Assembly: GCA_009760855.2 (NCBI GenBank)
Contig: WPIO01000020.1
Span: 4,785,501 to 4,849,500 of the forward strand
DNA from: Cristatella mucedo
Taxonomy: Eukaryota; Bryozoa; Phylactolaemata; Cristatellidae
Direction: 5' to 3'
Length of the DNA: 64,000 nt
The position numbers and the translations under genes are program-made. The notes beneath the pieces were generated by a model. It did not search any database, was not told the origin of the DNA, and saw only the letters and a program-made list of their open reading frames with translations. Every line of letters begins with the position of its first letter. The first letter of the stretch is position 1. This document shows, piece by piece, positions 1 through 25,105 of this stretch.

Positions 1-179
1 AAACGAAATCTAGCTTAATAGACTCATAACTTGTTGCCTGTCTTTGCATTTTCAAATAGCCATATGATTGTGCATCTTCGACAATTTCTCCAAGTACTAT
101 ATTCATTTTAAGGGCCCAGCGTGCACGAACATGCCAAAGTATATAATCCAGGTAGCTATTTAAATTCCTATTAGCTCTG

Positions 180-308
180 GTTTGGCCCAGGTGTAAAGTG
201 CTCAATATATGCAACCGAGGTCTTGGGGTCGAGCCATAGAGACATGAACCACCTGAACAGAGATATTAAGTTTTCTTAGAGTGCTATATACAAATGAATT
301 ATATTTTA
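180..308 (+). repeat. SINE-A (tRNA-derived SINE)
   Basis: It aligns along its length to the copy at 11373-11514. The head contains a decayed pol III A box, then a B-box-like ggtcgagcc. The tail reads gaacagagatattaag, ttttcttagagtgctatat and aaatgaattatat. It is diverged. Confidence 0.7.
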
Positions 309-2398
309 TCTGCGAGTTTTTTTAAGGCTGTCTGCTTAAGCGAACGATATGCTTCAGGGACTCTCACTTGAGGATGCCTGAAGCTGGTAGATCTAAAAGT
401 TGGTAGGGAAGACTTGCTAAATCTTACCTGGAGAAAAGGGTCTCAATAGAGGCTGCCCTGTCTTGAAATAGGCCCATGGTCTTGTGTACTACTTAAAAAT
501 CTTGCTCGGCTAGTCAGGCCATCTAGGTAACAGATCGAGAGTATAGTCTCTTGAGCCAGGGATGCTGATCATGAGCTGAACCTCGACCTTACCAGAACCA
601 GCCGGTCACAGGCTGGGCCGCCTGCTGCCTGTTTGAGTGGAGGCTGCAGCCCTCCACCCCTGACTGGTTCCTCTCATACCATGACTACCCCTCTGATGTA
701 ATCATCTTTTAAATTTTCACTGCAGGATTTCTCCCCATCTGAATGATGTGTAGTACAGTTATTTTCAAGTTCTCAGCTCGGCCAACCAAACAAATTGTGA
801 AACGTTGAAGTCACATACCGATACGGCTTCTTCTCCTACTCTGCAGGAACTCAGCAGTCTGTGAGGAGCATTGGGTGGGAATAAGATTGTTGGCCCCACA
901 TGCTGGTGCCTCTGGTCATATGGGAGCTCAATGTTGGTTCTTATTCACTAACACTCTGCATGAAACAGCAAATGTGCTGAGCATCAGTCTGATTTACATG
1001 CGCAAGACACCCCTAGTGGATGTGATATCACTGGAAAGAAGTACAGATGTATTATCGTACCTCGGGCAGTTGTCTTAAGCACAACCTCTGTAACCAGAGA
1101 CAGGAGTCTTACCAACTCATCCTTTCGACAGGTGACATCAGTTATTCTTATTTCAAGACTTATTGCCAACAAAAATATGCTTTTGCCCATCGCTATTTTG
1201 TTTCAGGTCGCTACTTAGTTCAGTAATATCGATAGAATGAACCGAGTTCCTTTTGCCAGTCATGCATTTTTACTTGGATGAAAGCCCACTGGTCTTCCAT
1301 CCTTCCCATAACTGTGACACCCAGAGAGAATGCCCTGTGCCTGGCGTGTGCAGACGCCTGTCTTTCTAAGCTCTGGCACTGTTTAAGTCTGCTGGCTGAC
1401 CGGATGATAACATTTTTGTTTGCTGCTTCTTTTGCCACCCCCTCAAACTAGGTGACATGTTCATGCTGCAGCTATATACCTGGCCCTCTGATGTTATCTG
1501 CGATTGCAGCCCGGCCACCACCACTCCCCTTCTTGTGTGGCAGCTGCATGCAGAGGCCTTGTGACACCATCCCTGTCAGCTTGCATCAACTGCAGGTTTC
1601 AGCAGCCCTAGCAATTCTCTGTCAATCGCCAGCTAATAGCAATAGAAGTATTAGTTATGTCAGCCTCCGAGTACTTTCCTGGCTCAGTAGGTGGCAAAAT
1701 GTTTGCTTGGCAAAAGTGGTTTGCTAATATTTGCTTGTGTGTAGGTGGCAATCTCCTGCATTTCTCTGGATCTGCTGCTGTGCCACATCCATTCCTACCT
1801 GGCGTTGCTGTGGCTGCAGTATCTGCAATAGCAGCGCCCTGCTCTTGACTGTTGACTGCAGCTTCGGCATCTAACTGCTGTAGTTGGTGGTGGCCAGCAG
1901 TGGTCACTTAGTTGTCTTTGTGCCTGTGATTGGTCTCGTGTCTCTGCCAGTGGGCATGCTGATCTGAGTCGTGAGCCATTTGCTGCAAAACAAGCACCCT
2001 GAGCTCTTGTGGCAGCCACTTCTGCAGAGGCTGCTGCCCTGTGCTGCCATTGTCCTTGATCTATTTTGCTGTGCTTTATTTGCACCAGGTCTCACGTGCA
2101 GCTTACACAATGGCCATTAGTCGAGGTGCCGAGTTGAATGCAAGCCGTTTTGGCAGTCAAGCACTCCAACTCGAGCAGTCAGCAAAGAGTTGGGCACTGA
2201 GCCATGACTGTGTGAGGGGTGGTCGAGTTCGGGAATCTGCGACAGTCGCTGCTATGGCAGCATCCACCACCATGGCTGCTGTGATAATAGCTGCAGTGCT
2301 CCAGCTGCAGCAGCTCGATGAGTGCAGTCAGGCAAACGGTTGGCAGTGTAAGGGCAATCCTCCTTCTTGCCATGTGCCTTGTTGCAGGTGCTGTGCAG
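309..2398. other. No gene recognised
   Basis: Short open frames on both strands lack family resemblance, splice context or codon structure. The sequence is rich in TG/CA and poor in CG and contains many CTG/CAG-like words. I see no element border here. Confidence 0.5.
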
Positions 2399-2545
2399 AT
2401 AAATATAATTCATTTGTATAGAGCCCCAAGAGAACTTAATCTCTATTCAGGCTCTTTACATATGCCTCGGGGCTCGAGCCCACGACCTCAGCCAGACCTT
2501 GGCCGGGGCGAGCGCCTTAACCGCTGGACCAATCCAGCTCGGGGG
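2399..2545 (-). repeat. SINE-A, well preserved, reverse orientation
   Basis: Read on the minus strand: agcggttaaggcgctcgcc (A-box region), a ggtctggctgag-like spacer, gtgggctcgagccccgagg (B-box region), catatgtaaagagcctgaat, then agagattaagttctcttggg and gctctatacaaatgaattat. It has the same modules in the same order as the copies at 11373 and 55328. Confidence 0.85.
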
Positions 2546-2942
2546 ATGTCCTGCTCTTTGTGCTCCCTGTGCAGGTTTAGCTGCAAGATTCTAGGGCCTG
2601 TCTGCCTCTTAGACCATCGACCCAATGCCCTTGGCTTTGTTCGTGTGCTATCTATAATTCTTGTATTCAGTCAGTTCGATCGGTTTTTGCTCGAGGAGTG
2701 CAAGGGAACAGATTTACCCACGGGCATACAGGTAGGTGTGAAATGGGAGGCAGTGATAGACAGCTTTGCACCACACATATCCGGTCAAATCTGTTCTGAA
2801 AAATCCATTTAAAAATAATGTACCACCCCCCCTGTAAGCAGCAGCTTCCCACTTTTTTTCTGGCTCAGCATATCAATTCCCCTACCTTACCTGCCTGCAA
2901 GAGCTACTCTCACCTGATGCTTAGACAGGCTCCCTCTCTCTT

Positions 2943-3043
<101 letters not shown>

Positions 3044-3695
3044 ATGTGCTGGGCTCGACTTCATGGCTGCAGCTGCTTGTGAGCCAAGCAGCCAAGCATC
3101 GATCAGGATAGCCTCCCTCCCCTAGGCCAAAGCTTTCCAGCTTGCTGCTAGCAATTCCTTGTGGCAGCCGAGCTACTAATAGTGCTTGCTACTGCCTGGT
3201 GGTCTCGGTGCTCCTCTGTGTGCACATACTGCCACAGGCGAGTGCTCATTGACCAGCCTGTGCTTGCCTCTGTGCTGTCATCCCTGAGGCCCTCCTGGAA
3301 GGGGGAGTGCACGTGATTTGTCGGGTTACTCACCAGACTCCATCTGATGGCTCAGCCTTCGGAGGTTGGGGTTGCATGCTTGCAAGCTCGCCCAACTTGT
3401 TTGATGGAGCGCTGGGCACCAGGAGGAAAATCTATGTGGATCGATCCTGAAGCAGATGCGAATTTTGACTTTGCTAGAGGTCAATTACCAGGCCTGCATT
3501 CGGCAAATCTCTAATTGAGTTTAATTATATAGCAGCCGGAGGTGGGCAATTGATGGGCCCTAGCAGTTCCACAGTGCTCACGAAATCGGGCTGTGCTAGT
3601 CTTCAACTACAGGGCCTGGCATTCGACAATTCTCTCATTAAGCTCAATGATCTGGTGCTGCTTGAGATATACCGGCTAGTCCTCTGGTCCTGCAG

Positions 3696-3731
3696 ACCAG
3701 TCGATTGATTTTTACCAGTCGATTGATTTTT
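3696..3731. repeat. 18-bp tandem duplication
   Basis: The unit accagtcgattgattttt occurs twice back to back without a mismatch. Confidence 0.95.
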
Positions 3732-3897
3732 AAGGTCAAATTTTTTGTTATAAGTCTGCAAGCATACTATGGCTCTGCTTTGCTCCTGGTGACCACTGTC
3801 TGTCGGAAGACCTACAAGCCTGGAGCCTCCCATGATTGGCCCACTGTTGCTCCTCCTCCTCCTCCTTCCAGTCACCCAGACCTTCACCTCTTTTCCC

Positions 3898-4205
3898 CTC
3901 TGTAATGCTCCTCCATCTGTAGCTCCATAAAGCCAGAGACTTGTGGGTGTTACACAGGAGCGTTTGGTATAGCATATTCACAGCCTAAGCAGCTTTCGGT
4001 AGAAATTATATTATATTCGGTATATTCACATTCAGTAGCCAATATACTTCATCTCATGCAACAAAGAGAAAGTGAGAAGCATAGCTGAGTCAGAAGGGCA
4101 ATTGAAATATGGAGTAGCATGGAAGTAGCAGCTCAGGGTTGCTGAAAAGGATGTGCCATAGTCGGTAGCATGAAGGTTGTAGATGTCATTTCCTTCCGAT
4201 CTTTC
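3898..4205 (-). mobile_element. LINE-B 3' end fragment
   Basis: The minus strand carries the end of the LINE-B reading frame (ATDYGTSFSATLSCYFHA..., SDSAMLLTFSLLHEMK) and 3' UTR matching 32130-32370. This includes the segment equivalent to cacccacatggtctttatg and the cactcacagcctaag region. It is 5'-truncated and decayed. Confidence 0.85.
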
Positions 4206-4416
4206 TGTTGCTGTTCTGTTCGGTTGCTGTTCAGCACTCATGTGGAGCATCTTGCTGAATGGAGTGGCTAGCTTTTAGCACTGCCCTCTCAGTTGTCATA
4301 CCGGAAGCTCTTTTCAGCCTTTGGGTTTAGGGCGTCTCCCCAGATCCAGCAGCTGGAATATAGATTGGGCATGCTGAGCTGGAACTGGTATGGCTATATC
4401 ATTTCACTGCTACCTG

Positions 4417-4420
<4 letters not shown>

Positions 4421-4509
<89 letters not shown>
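4421..4509. repeat. (GA)n microsatellite
   Basis: 89 bp of pure GA, followed by ggcgc. The flanks are not clearly LINE-derived, unlike the (GA)n at 17401. Confidence 0.98.
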
Positions 4510-4511
<2 letters not shown>

Positions 4512-5907
4512 CGCATTGGCAGCTAGGAGATTTGCTTCATATGGTGAATTGTTATTCAGCAGTCGCAGCAAAGGCCACTGGAATGCTCAATGGGTGGTGA
4601 GTGTCAAGTGATCAGTCGTGAAAATGCCTCTATTGCCAGGATTGCATCTTAAGACCTTCGATCGATCAACGTCTAGTTAGTATCCGTGACACTTGCAAAT
4701 TGATTGGGTTATCAGGGCCGATATTGCTTGCTAGGAGATAGAAATTCCTCTATGCTCTCAAGCCTGAAGTAGGCCTCTTCTCTTGAGAAAGTCGCTTATG
4801 GTGCATGATAGAAACTTTCAGACCCACATATTTTATGTGAAGACTGCATCTTCCTGGGGCTAAGCCAATGTTAAAGCAAAACGGAAGTAGTAAATGTCTG
4901 AGTTATTTCTTAAGCATGAATAAAAAAAGACGTGGTGGCAGTTACAAAATCACTGCCATGGACAACTATTTAAACTGGCCTTTTTATGTCATAAACGTCA
5001 CAACGGCTGCATTACATCACATCTCACAAACAGTATTTACTGACAGCCTACAAACAAACATGTATGCTGGATTATGTATATACTTAGGGTTACTCTTCCC
5101 TCATTAGGATTCTGTGCTACCCTTCTCTGACCAGGCATAAGCTTCTGCATTGTCTCTTCTGCTGCACACATTGCACAAAGTCTGAGTTTTACTGAAAATG
5201 TTGGCTGCTGGTAGAGGCTAATCATCCAGCCATTCTCAGGTACTTGTATATATCACTCCATAGTCGTTCTATTGGTGTTCAAGTCTGAAATTGGCTTGGC
5301 CACTGCATTAGCACTAAACAAGAATTCGTCGAAAAAGTACCTGTGGGTCGTAACATTTGACAGAAAGATAGCTCTCTAAGCAAGTTTCCAGGTCAGTGAA
5401 GTGCTTTTCGAGGAATACTTGTTTGGTGCGGAAGCAGCTGCAGCCATGCCACCCAGACCAGCAGTTCATTGCGAAACCGACTGTCTTGGCCAGCACTTTA
5501 TTTTATCAGTTCCATTGGGAAATAACCACCTCTGCTTTTGAATATGTAATTAAATAGTCCACTGGTCAAAAGTCTTTTCATCAGTGTTCGTAATTCAATA
5601 CTCAACTCAATGTTTAATTTCAATTATGAGAGTGCATGTTACAGCTTAGTGTGGGAGTTAGTAAATTATCTCTCCTGTTTATTTATGTGACCAGGATCAT
5701 AGCTGAACGATAGTAGTAGTACCATTAATATCTCGAAAGAAAGAAATTCGAAAGAAATCAAAAGAATTGAAAGATCACAAATAAGCTTGACGTTGGTCAT
5801 ATGTGATTAATGACAGACAGATCCACATTCGAAATGTATAGGTTTATCATTAGACCTGGCTTATAAAGTGAGATCTGCAGCACATACATTTATTATATCA
5901 CTATGTA
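4510..5907. other. No gene recognised
   Basis: Moderately AT-rich unique sequence. The longest open frames are about 80 codons and carry no recognisable domain. A gaaag-rich stretch lies at 5735-5775. Confidence 0.5.
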
Positions 5908-5933
5908 GATATATGTGTATATATGTATATGCA

Positions 5934-5972
<39 letters not shown>

Positions 5973-5986
5973 GTATATGTATATAT
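5908..5986. repeat. (AT)n / (GTAT)n microsatellite
   Basis: Alternating TA/TG dinucleotides with a central pure (AT) core. Confidence 0.97.
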
Positions 5987-6024
5987 TCCATACACAAGTA
6001 GAGATAGTTTCTTGCGGGCCCTAT

Positions 6025-6178
6025 TTGTCACCTCTAACCTTGTTATGCATGTTGTTCTTTGAGCATGCTACTGTTAATCATTAGATCATGCTTCCTTTAC
6101 AGCAAATTTAAAGTGCCTAGAAAGAGATTGACTTCTCTGTGGTTGCTATAAGCAATGTATTATTTTTATTTTTATTAG
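6025..6178 (+). mobile_element. LINE-A 3' end fragment
   Basis: It matches the 3' UTR of the copy at 40526-40765: a gtcacctctaacc segment, ttgagcatgctac, cagcaaatttaaagtgcc, tagaaagagattgacttc and tctgtggttgctat, ending in a T/A-rich tail. No coding part is retained. Confidence 0.8.
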
Positions 6179-6531
6179 TCAGGTGCCCTTTCGACTAGTA
6201 GCTGACTCTTTTAGTAACCACTAGCACTTGTTCTTCAAGTGCCTTTGGTTGCCCACATGCCCAATGGTGAATTCCATTTGATGCTAAGCATTCGAGTCGT
6301 CGGATGTGTTGCCCTTTCTAGCCTTGCATGCCATATGCTAACATTACTATGACTTGGTGGTATCTTGTTCACTAAAAATAAAGTATTACGTCAATATGTA
6401 GCCATATGATTGTGTTTTGAGGAACTTGAGCATTTCTCCTATTCTTCATCCTAGAGTACCTCAAGCAGCAGTCGGTCGGGTGGCGTGATTGCGATATGGA
6501 GCCAATCTGCATGCACAAATCTGACAGTAGG

Positions 6532-6567
6532 CATCATTTGAACCTGGGTCATCATTTGAACCTCGAT
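6532..6567. repeat. 18-bp tandem duplication
   Basis: atcatttgaacctgggtc is followed by atcatttgaacctcgatc, two imperfect units in tandem. Confidence 0.85.
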
Positions 6568-6849
6568 CTGGGGATGGTGAAATACTATGGCACTGCATTC
6601 CAGGCCAGCTATAGGTCCTTATGTCATGACTTGACGAGCAAATCGTTAGCTCCCGTGCATGGCATCCTACCCACTCCTGGCTTAAGACAGCTGCATCGAG
6701 GCTGTCTGACCTACTTTTACAACTTGCAGCTTTAAGCTTTTAAGGGAGTTTCTGTATGATATCGTGTTCCTATTCTTGACCTTTCGATGTGCCGCTGCAT
6801 TGGGTTTCTGTGTACACGCATTGAGTAAACCCTTCTCTTTCTTTTGCAG

Positions 6850-19085
<12,236 letters not shown>

Positions 19086-19455
19086 GCATGTCTCTTCAGC
19101 CCGATGCTGCTGTCGCGAAATCGATGGCCTGCCGGAGAGGACGGCCTGCAGCAGCTGTACGACTGCCGTGCTGCCAGCCGTCCATCTCCCCATCGTCAAT
19201 GGCATATGGTTCCTACAGCTTGCGGTGGCAATCGGCTACTCATTCCTCGGCCTCCGCAGCTGTCCGGCGCTCGAGGGGCTGGTGCCGAGCAGATGCACAG
19301 AGCTGACACTGCCGATCAGTGGACAAGCTGGGAGCAGGCCGATCCAAGCTGTCAGGCCCTCAAGCTGGCTGCTGTCACTGCTTCTTCTACCGAGTGTGTG
19401 TCATGCCGAGGCAACGGTGTGCATTCTAAGCAGGCATACACCAATCCTTTTTTGT

Positions 19456-19491
19456 TATCATCGTCATTATCATTATTATTATTATTATGCA
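19456..19491. repeat. (ATT)n / (ATC)n microsatellite
   Basis: tcatcgtcattatcattatt and further ATT units. It may be a remnant LINE-A tail, but no body is visible. It lies about 370 bp after the DHHC stop codon. Confidence 0.7.
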
Positions 19492-19969
19492 AATTAAGTT
19501 GCCTAGCTCTAATGTCGCAGTCTATGTGATGAATAAGCACTTTTGCACAGCCATCTTACCGGCTATATGAAAATGTGAATACCCATCGGCTCTGCAACGT
19601 TCAGCATCCTGCTATTGCTCTCTGGTCATCCAGTCTCTATTCAGTTGACAGCTCACGACAGTAGGCATAATAGAGATGTTTCATTGTGCTTGTAGCAATC
19701 GGACTATAGGGAGTATTACCAAACCGGCAAAGAAGACTCACTACTATTAAATGGATCCAAGTCGACCCATCCAAAATTGCATACATAATTAATTTCAGCT
19801 TGTGTTTGCTGTGGAGGTTCTTTCGCTCCGACATGGTATATAAAGCAACCTGACAAAACTCTGCTGGGTTCGGGTACAAATAGCCCTATTAGTCGACAGT
19901 GAGTAAATATAGCTTCACAGAGGGAAGGCCAACCAAAGCATCTCACCAATGCTTTCTTGGAGGTAACGT

Positions 19970-20045
19970 GATTTTTTAATATCTGTAACTCCACTAATAC
20001 TAAATGGGTGTTATATAGGAGAGTTAGATAGCCCACTCAAAGCCC
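19970..20045 (-). mobile_element. LINE-B 3' UTR fragment
   Basis: tctgtaactccactaatact, aaatgggtgttatatagga and gagttagatagcccactcaa align with the reverse LINE-B 3' UTR at 47445-47510 (gtgggtgttacgcaggagag). It is short and diverged. Confidence 0.6.
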
Positions 20046-20789
20046 ATGTGATTTTCGAAAGACATACGTGTGACCTACCATGTTACACTGGCCACCCACA
20101 TGGTCCCTGGTATCCAGTCAGTAAGTGGCAGTGGCTGGTGCCTACTGTGTTGGCATGGAAGCTAGCTACCCTTCATGAGCCTAGCAGCCTTGTAGGAACC
20201 TGCATGGCTGGTTGGGCTTGCTCAGCCTAGCAAACTGTAGTGTCTACATAGCTTCCTGCCGGATGCAGGACATATTAAAGGTAGCCATCTATTTCCATAG
20301 GCTGGCAGCAAGCCCGAAATACAAATACTGCAAGCCTCAGTCTGGACTCTTGGACGATAGCTATCTATGCAGATTTCGATCTATGGTTAGTGACTGAGTG
20401 TATCTGATGTACATGACATAGACATGCACTTGGCTTCGAGAGGTTGCTTAGGTATGAGCCAAGGCCTCCTGCATGCCATCCCCACCGAAAAAACTAGCCC
20501 CTGCGCGCTGTTGGAGGCCGTGTTTGTTTCATCTATGCTTCAGCCACTACCACAGCTCATCAACTGACGGTTTGGCACCTTTTGTAGACGGCCAGCGTAA
20601 ACTCCCGGAGTAGCATGGATGGGAGTATTACCCACAGCAAGGAAGTAGAAAAGAATTGATTTGCAGGAGGGCTGGATGGGATCGAAACACAGGTTCAGCT
20701 GTGCGTCAACTGCTTAGAAGTGAAAGCCTAGATTGTGCTTGGCCATCAAATTGGCAAGAAGTAGAATATACATTGTGATATCAAATTAT

Positions 20790-20884
20790 GGTAATAATAA
20801 TAATAATAATGCATTCAATATAGCACCTTTGGAGAACTCGATCTCTTTCTAGGCACTTAACATTTGCTACAAAGGAAACACAAC
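20790..20884 (-). mobile_element. LINE-A 3' tail, reverse
   Basis: (ATA)n at 20791-20808, then tagcacctttggagaactcg, atctctttctaggcactt and aacatttgctacaaaggaaa. It abuts the forward LINE-A body that begins at 20885. Confidence 0.85.
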
Positions 20885-21770
20885 TTACTAGTTATGGGGA
20901 AACTTGAGTGTGATTCAGAAATTGGAACGGCTTTCTCTCAAAATCGGCTCTGCCAGCTTATCTCTTGTTTAAACTGCACGAAATGTAAATGTCATATTCC
21001 GAATTGACCTTTCATTGGACGACAACATCAGCTCCACAGTCAATTCTGCATCCGTCCAGCTACATAACATTGCTTAAACTTGGCCTTGTTTACACAGGGG
21101 TACTACATCTAAATAGGTCCAGGCATTTGTGACATACCGTCTTGACTTCAGTAGCTCAATGCTTGCTGGTCTACCAGTCTGTGATATCAGGAGCTTACAG
21201 TTGGTGCAAAACTCTGAAGCTCGGCTTGTCTGTCGTGAGCAGAGCAGTTGCAACATCACACCACACCTCCCCGACCTGCACTGGCTCGAAGTCAAGCAAC
21301 CGATCGACTTCAAGGTTTTGTCATTCACTTTTAGGTCCCTTTTTCCTTTTGCTCCAGCCTAACTATCAGATCTACTCCCCCACCAGGCCAAGCATCGTAC
21401 CAGCTGATTTTCGAAATCTAACTGTTTACCCATACCAGAAACAGATCTCAAATCCTTTGGAGACCGTACCTTTAGTTCATATGCTCCCAGAGCCTAGAGC
21501 TCAATAACGACTTGCGTCACGATATCTCGTGACTTGTCCACACTTAAAGAGAAACTGAAAAGGCATATTTTAATGACAGCATTTAGTAGTCCCTATGGTT
21601 CGTCCTGTATGTGCTTATGTGTGCTGATACTGTGCATGCTGCCACTAACCAAACTTGCATGCTGACCTAGTGTATGTAACCCCTAGTCATGTTATTCCTG
21701 ATTTTATTGAGCATGCTACCACCAACCGAGTGCCTAGAAAGAGATTTGAGTTCTCAAGCAATGACGTCAT
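20885..21770 (+). mobile_element. LINE-A body fragment, decayed
   Basis: Starts at the codons equivalent to TNLLVMGKP and runs through RT C-terminal segments (RLDFSSSMLAGLPVCDIRSL, QLVQNSEARLVCRE, LHWLEVKQPIDFKVLS). It reaches the 3' UTR (gctgatactgtgcatgctgc) and a partial tail (gtgcctagaaagagatttga). Many stops and frameshifts are present. Confidence 0.85.
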
Positions 21771-22014
21771 TGCCGAGAAGTACCGGGTCCAGGTCCGGGC
21801 TGTGCCGGGGTTGACACCTTGCTCTCGCACTGCTGGCTCCCAAGCCTTGCGTCCTTGTTTCTCCGAAGCTTGCATATGTACATATTGGCTTGAACGCTGC
21901 TTTTCATCTGCCGCCCGAGGGCATTTCAAGCGCTTCAGCTGAAAGTAAAATAACAATACCTTATAATGTAGCAACAATTTGTGCGGGATAACGGTGGATT
22001 CACTTGGGAGACCA

Positions 22015-22172
22015 ATATACAAAAGAATATATTCCCTGTGCAAGGCGCCTTAAGAGAACTTAATCTCTATTCGTGCACTTCACGTACGACACGGGGCTCG
22101 AGCCCGAGACCTCAGACCACCATCATTCACTTTAACCTTTGTTAAAGGCAAGCACCTTTATCACTGGGTCAA
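22015..22172 (-). repeat. SINE-A copy, reverse, diverged
   Basis: The tail is caaggcgccttaagagaact and taatctctattcgtgcactt, with B-box region acggggctcgagcccgagac and head caagcacctttatcactggg. A 15-20 bp insertion lies in the head. Confidence 0.8.
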
Positions 22173-22278
22173 AGAAGCATCATCGCAATACACAAATTAA
22201 TCACAAATCAGTCACTAATAATGTACTAGGGCCAAGTGATTTCAAAATTCCTTCAGGCCAAGCATTGCTCTAGCAAGT

Positions 22279-22400
22279 AAATATAAATACAATTCATTCA
22301 TTCATACCGTAAGAGAACTGAACCTGCATCCAGGTGCTTCACATATACAGCAGGGCTTGACCTGACGACATTGGTGGTAAAAGTGATCACTGTCAACTTT
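22279..22400 (-). repeat. SINE-A remnant, reverse
   Basis: The order tacaattcattcattcatac, gtaagagaactgaacctgca, ggtgcttcacatatacagca and gggcttgacctgacgac follows SINE-A but is heavily mutated. Confidence 0.6.
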
Positions 22401-24976
22401 GACAAGAAAGGAAGGCACGTTATCTCTGAACCAGACTTTTCTTGAATATATTCGTATAGTGTTCCTGTTCGTCTGGGATTTAGAGGAGCTAGTAAGGCTA
22501 GGAATTATGACATTTCAATTCGCACAAAACTCGGGCCATATACAGGAGAAGAAATAACGAATGTGGGTTTCATTTAGTTAAAGATCAGTTAAATTCACGT
22601 TAAATTGCGGACTCAAGTGTGATACATTTCCAAGTGTGCACCAGGCCAGAGTTGAACCTCATTGTAGCTCAGAATTCAGCTGTGTCAGCGGCACCTGACC
22701 AGTATTAGAAAGTCTGGATTGCAATAATTTTACAAGCGTTTACATGCTTAAATATGGCTTAGAGTATAGGGTATCGTGATTTGACCAACACCTTATCGCA
22801 AAAAATGCATGAAAGACTAAAATTTTCATCAACCGTCCTGATTTGAATACTATGGGATCCATCGTTGTTTTATGGTTGGAGTAAAACAAAAATATTCGCA
22901 AGACATTCTCGATCTGACAGAGACTGCATTTACAATCAAAGTGCACTAGCCCATATAAGTCAGTCAAAGTGACATGGGTGGAGATCACCATCCTTGCTTG
23001 GTCTACATTTGGAATACAATCTTACGGCATAGAGAGGGTGAAAGAAACATTAGCGAAGCATGACGACCGAATTCCGTAATAATTTTGAAATCGAAGTACT
23101 ATTATCAGACCAATAGCCAGTTAGTTAATTGACCTGAAAGCAAGTCACTCAAAATCCGTACGGTGTCATTGCAGGCATACATTCATGAGCGGTAGTAATA
23201 AGGACAGCTGGGGAGAGATTAGATTCTTGTATTCCTCCTCTAATCTTCTGCTTCGTTCCTTGTCTGGCATTCAATCGCAGTTGAGCAGTTTGGCACTTTT
23301 CTACCCCTAATGTCATTGCTAGCTTTTACACACTCCCCCTCTTGCTCTTGTTTTGCCAAGGGATACAGTGCTTGCCTTCAATTATCATAATCGTCATCTT
23401 GAGCCCTTCTGAACATGCCCTGCACTTGGAAGTTAGACATTAAGGTCTCTTCCACTGAAAAGAAAGTGAATTAAATCTACAAGTATTACGAGCTTTGTTA
23501 CTGGTTATCAACTAAGATAGGCTGGTAATCACTAGATAGACTTGAGGTAATGCACCTTGCTTGTTTCTTTTGATCTGCTTTATAAATCACAATCGAAATC
23601 CGAAAATGCATCTTGATAATAACCAAAATGTTCAGGAAGTAATCTAGTTCTTGCTTATCAAACATTGTGGCGCCAGCATTCACAGTAACTTCAAAATTAA
23701 ATAAGCAAGCTCTGCATTAGGGTAGAGACCCAATTAGACTTCCTGAGCAGATCTTTTGCTATGGCTACACGGCCACGTGCACTGTATTGAGAAATACCAT
23801 CACCATTACCAAAGCAAGTCAATTTTTTTCCTCAACCTTTAACAGTTTGGAGAATTCTATATGAAAAATTAGCAAATTGTTGCGACGGGGCTGTAATGGA
23901 GACTAATCAGCAAGTTTACCTTTTATCTGATACCAATAAAGGTGTTTGCGGCACTGGGCATTGCCATGTGCATGTTCTACTAATCTTAAAGATTTCAGTA
24001 TCTCTACCTAATGCCGCAAAACAACAATTTTTTCAGAAAAATGTTTGATTAGGTTATACATTTAATCAAGACCTGTTTATAAAAAGTTGCGTAATTTAAA
24101 TGTCAACTGCTGGAGGCCCGGCGATAGTGGCTGAGAGGTGCAGGTGGCCGTGGATGTGGAGCTAACCCGTTTGAACTATTAAACAGTTACTAACATTTGA
24201 AAAACTCTGAAAATTCTGCTTTACATTTTCAGGAACCATTAAAGTTCTTAACCGGCTCTCAGATCCACTCTATGGTGATTAAGATTGTGAAAATTTGCTG
24301 AGTAATGCATCTCGCTTATAAGACAATTAAATCGACCAGCATGAGCTGCCCAAATAGCTTTTCCCTGCTACATCGATGACAAGGAGCTTACTCTTGTTAA
24401 CACTCTGCAGTATTCTCAATAAGATCTTAATAATCCAAATAATCCAAATAACTTCAATGAAAAGCCTTATTCTTACAGCTAGCAAGTTTTCGTTCGCTAT
24501 GCTTGGAGTAGTGATATTAGCGTTGGCATCACTTCTTTCCTCGGCGTTTCTTTAAGCTAAAAATTTTAAAGATGTCTGTAATGTATGTGCCCGTCTCAGT
24601 TGGCCTATTTATCAAGCCGAATTAACCATTTTCAGCTGGGATAGCTGGAGCTCAACGAATATACCAGCAGAGAGAAATCAAGAAAACTAATACCTCGTGC
24701 AGCAATGGCGGCATCGGGTGGCTATGACGGATTCGCAGTTTTTGGCATCAGCAGGACATCAATTTCGTAGTGGCAAAAATATCACAACAGGGAGTTTTTT
24801 TTAGCCCCCAACTCTTCCTAGAATTTAAATCTGCCGCCATCCTTTTAAGTCGACAAGAACTTAATTCAATAGTTACCAAGTGGTAACTTGTAAGGGAGAA
24901 AAGGCTAAAATATTACTGAGTAGTTCGTATACACATAATGATGTAAGGTCAAACTGCGCCAGGATCTGGTTTCTGG
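22401..24976. other. AT-rich sequence without recognised genes
   Basis: Frames are short and closed on both strands. Composition shifts to clearly AT-rich compared with positions 1-20000. I see no repeat family that I can define. Confidence 0.5.
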
Positions 24977-25105
24977 GTAGTTTTGGCCGAAGAGTAAGAT
25001 GTTTGATTTTGCCGATCAAGTTCACGGGCTTGAACTCCAGGGCATACATAAAGCACCTGGATGAAGATTATGTTCTCTAAGGCCGCTTCTCAAAAGAATT
25101 TTATA
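24977..25105 (+). repeat. SINE-A remnant
   Basis: ttttggccgaagagtaagat, B-box-like cacgggcttgaactccaggg, then aagcacctggatgaagatta and tgttctctaaggccgctt keep the family's order. Confidence 0.6.
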
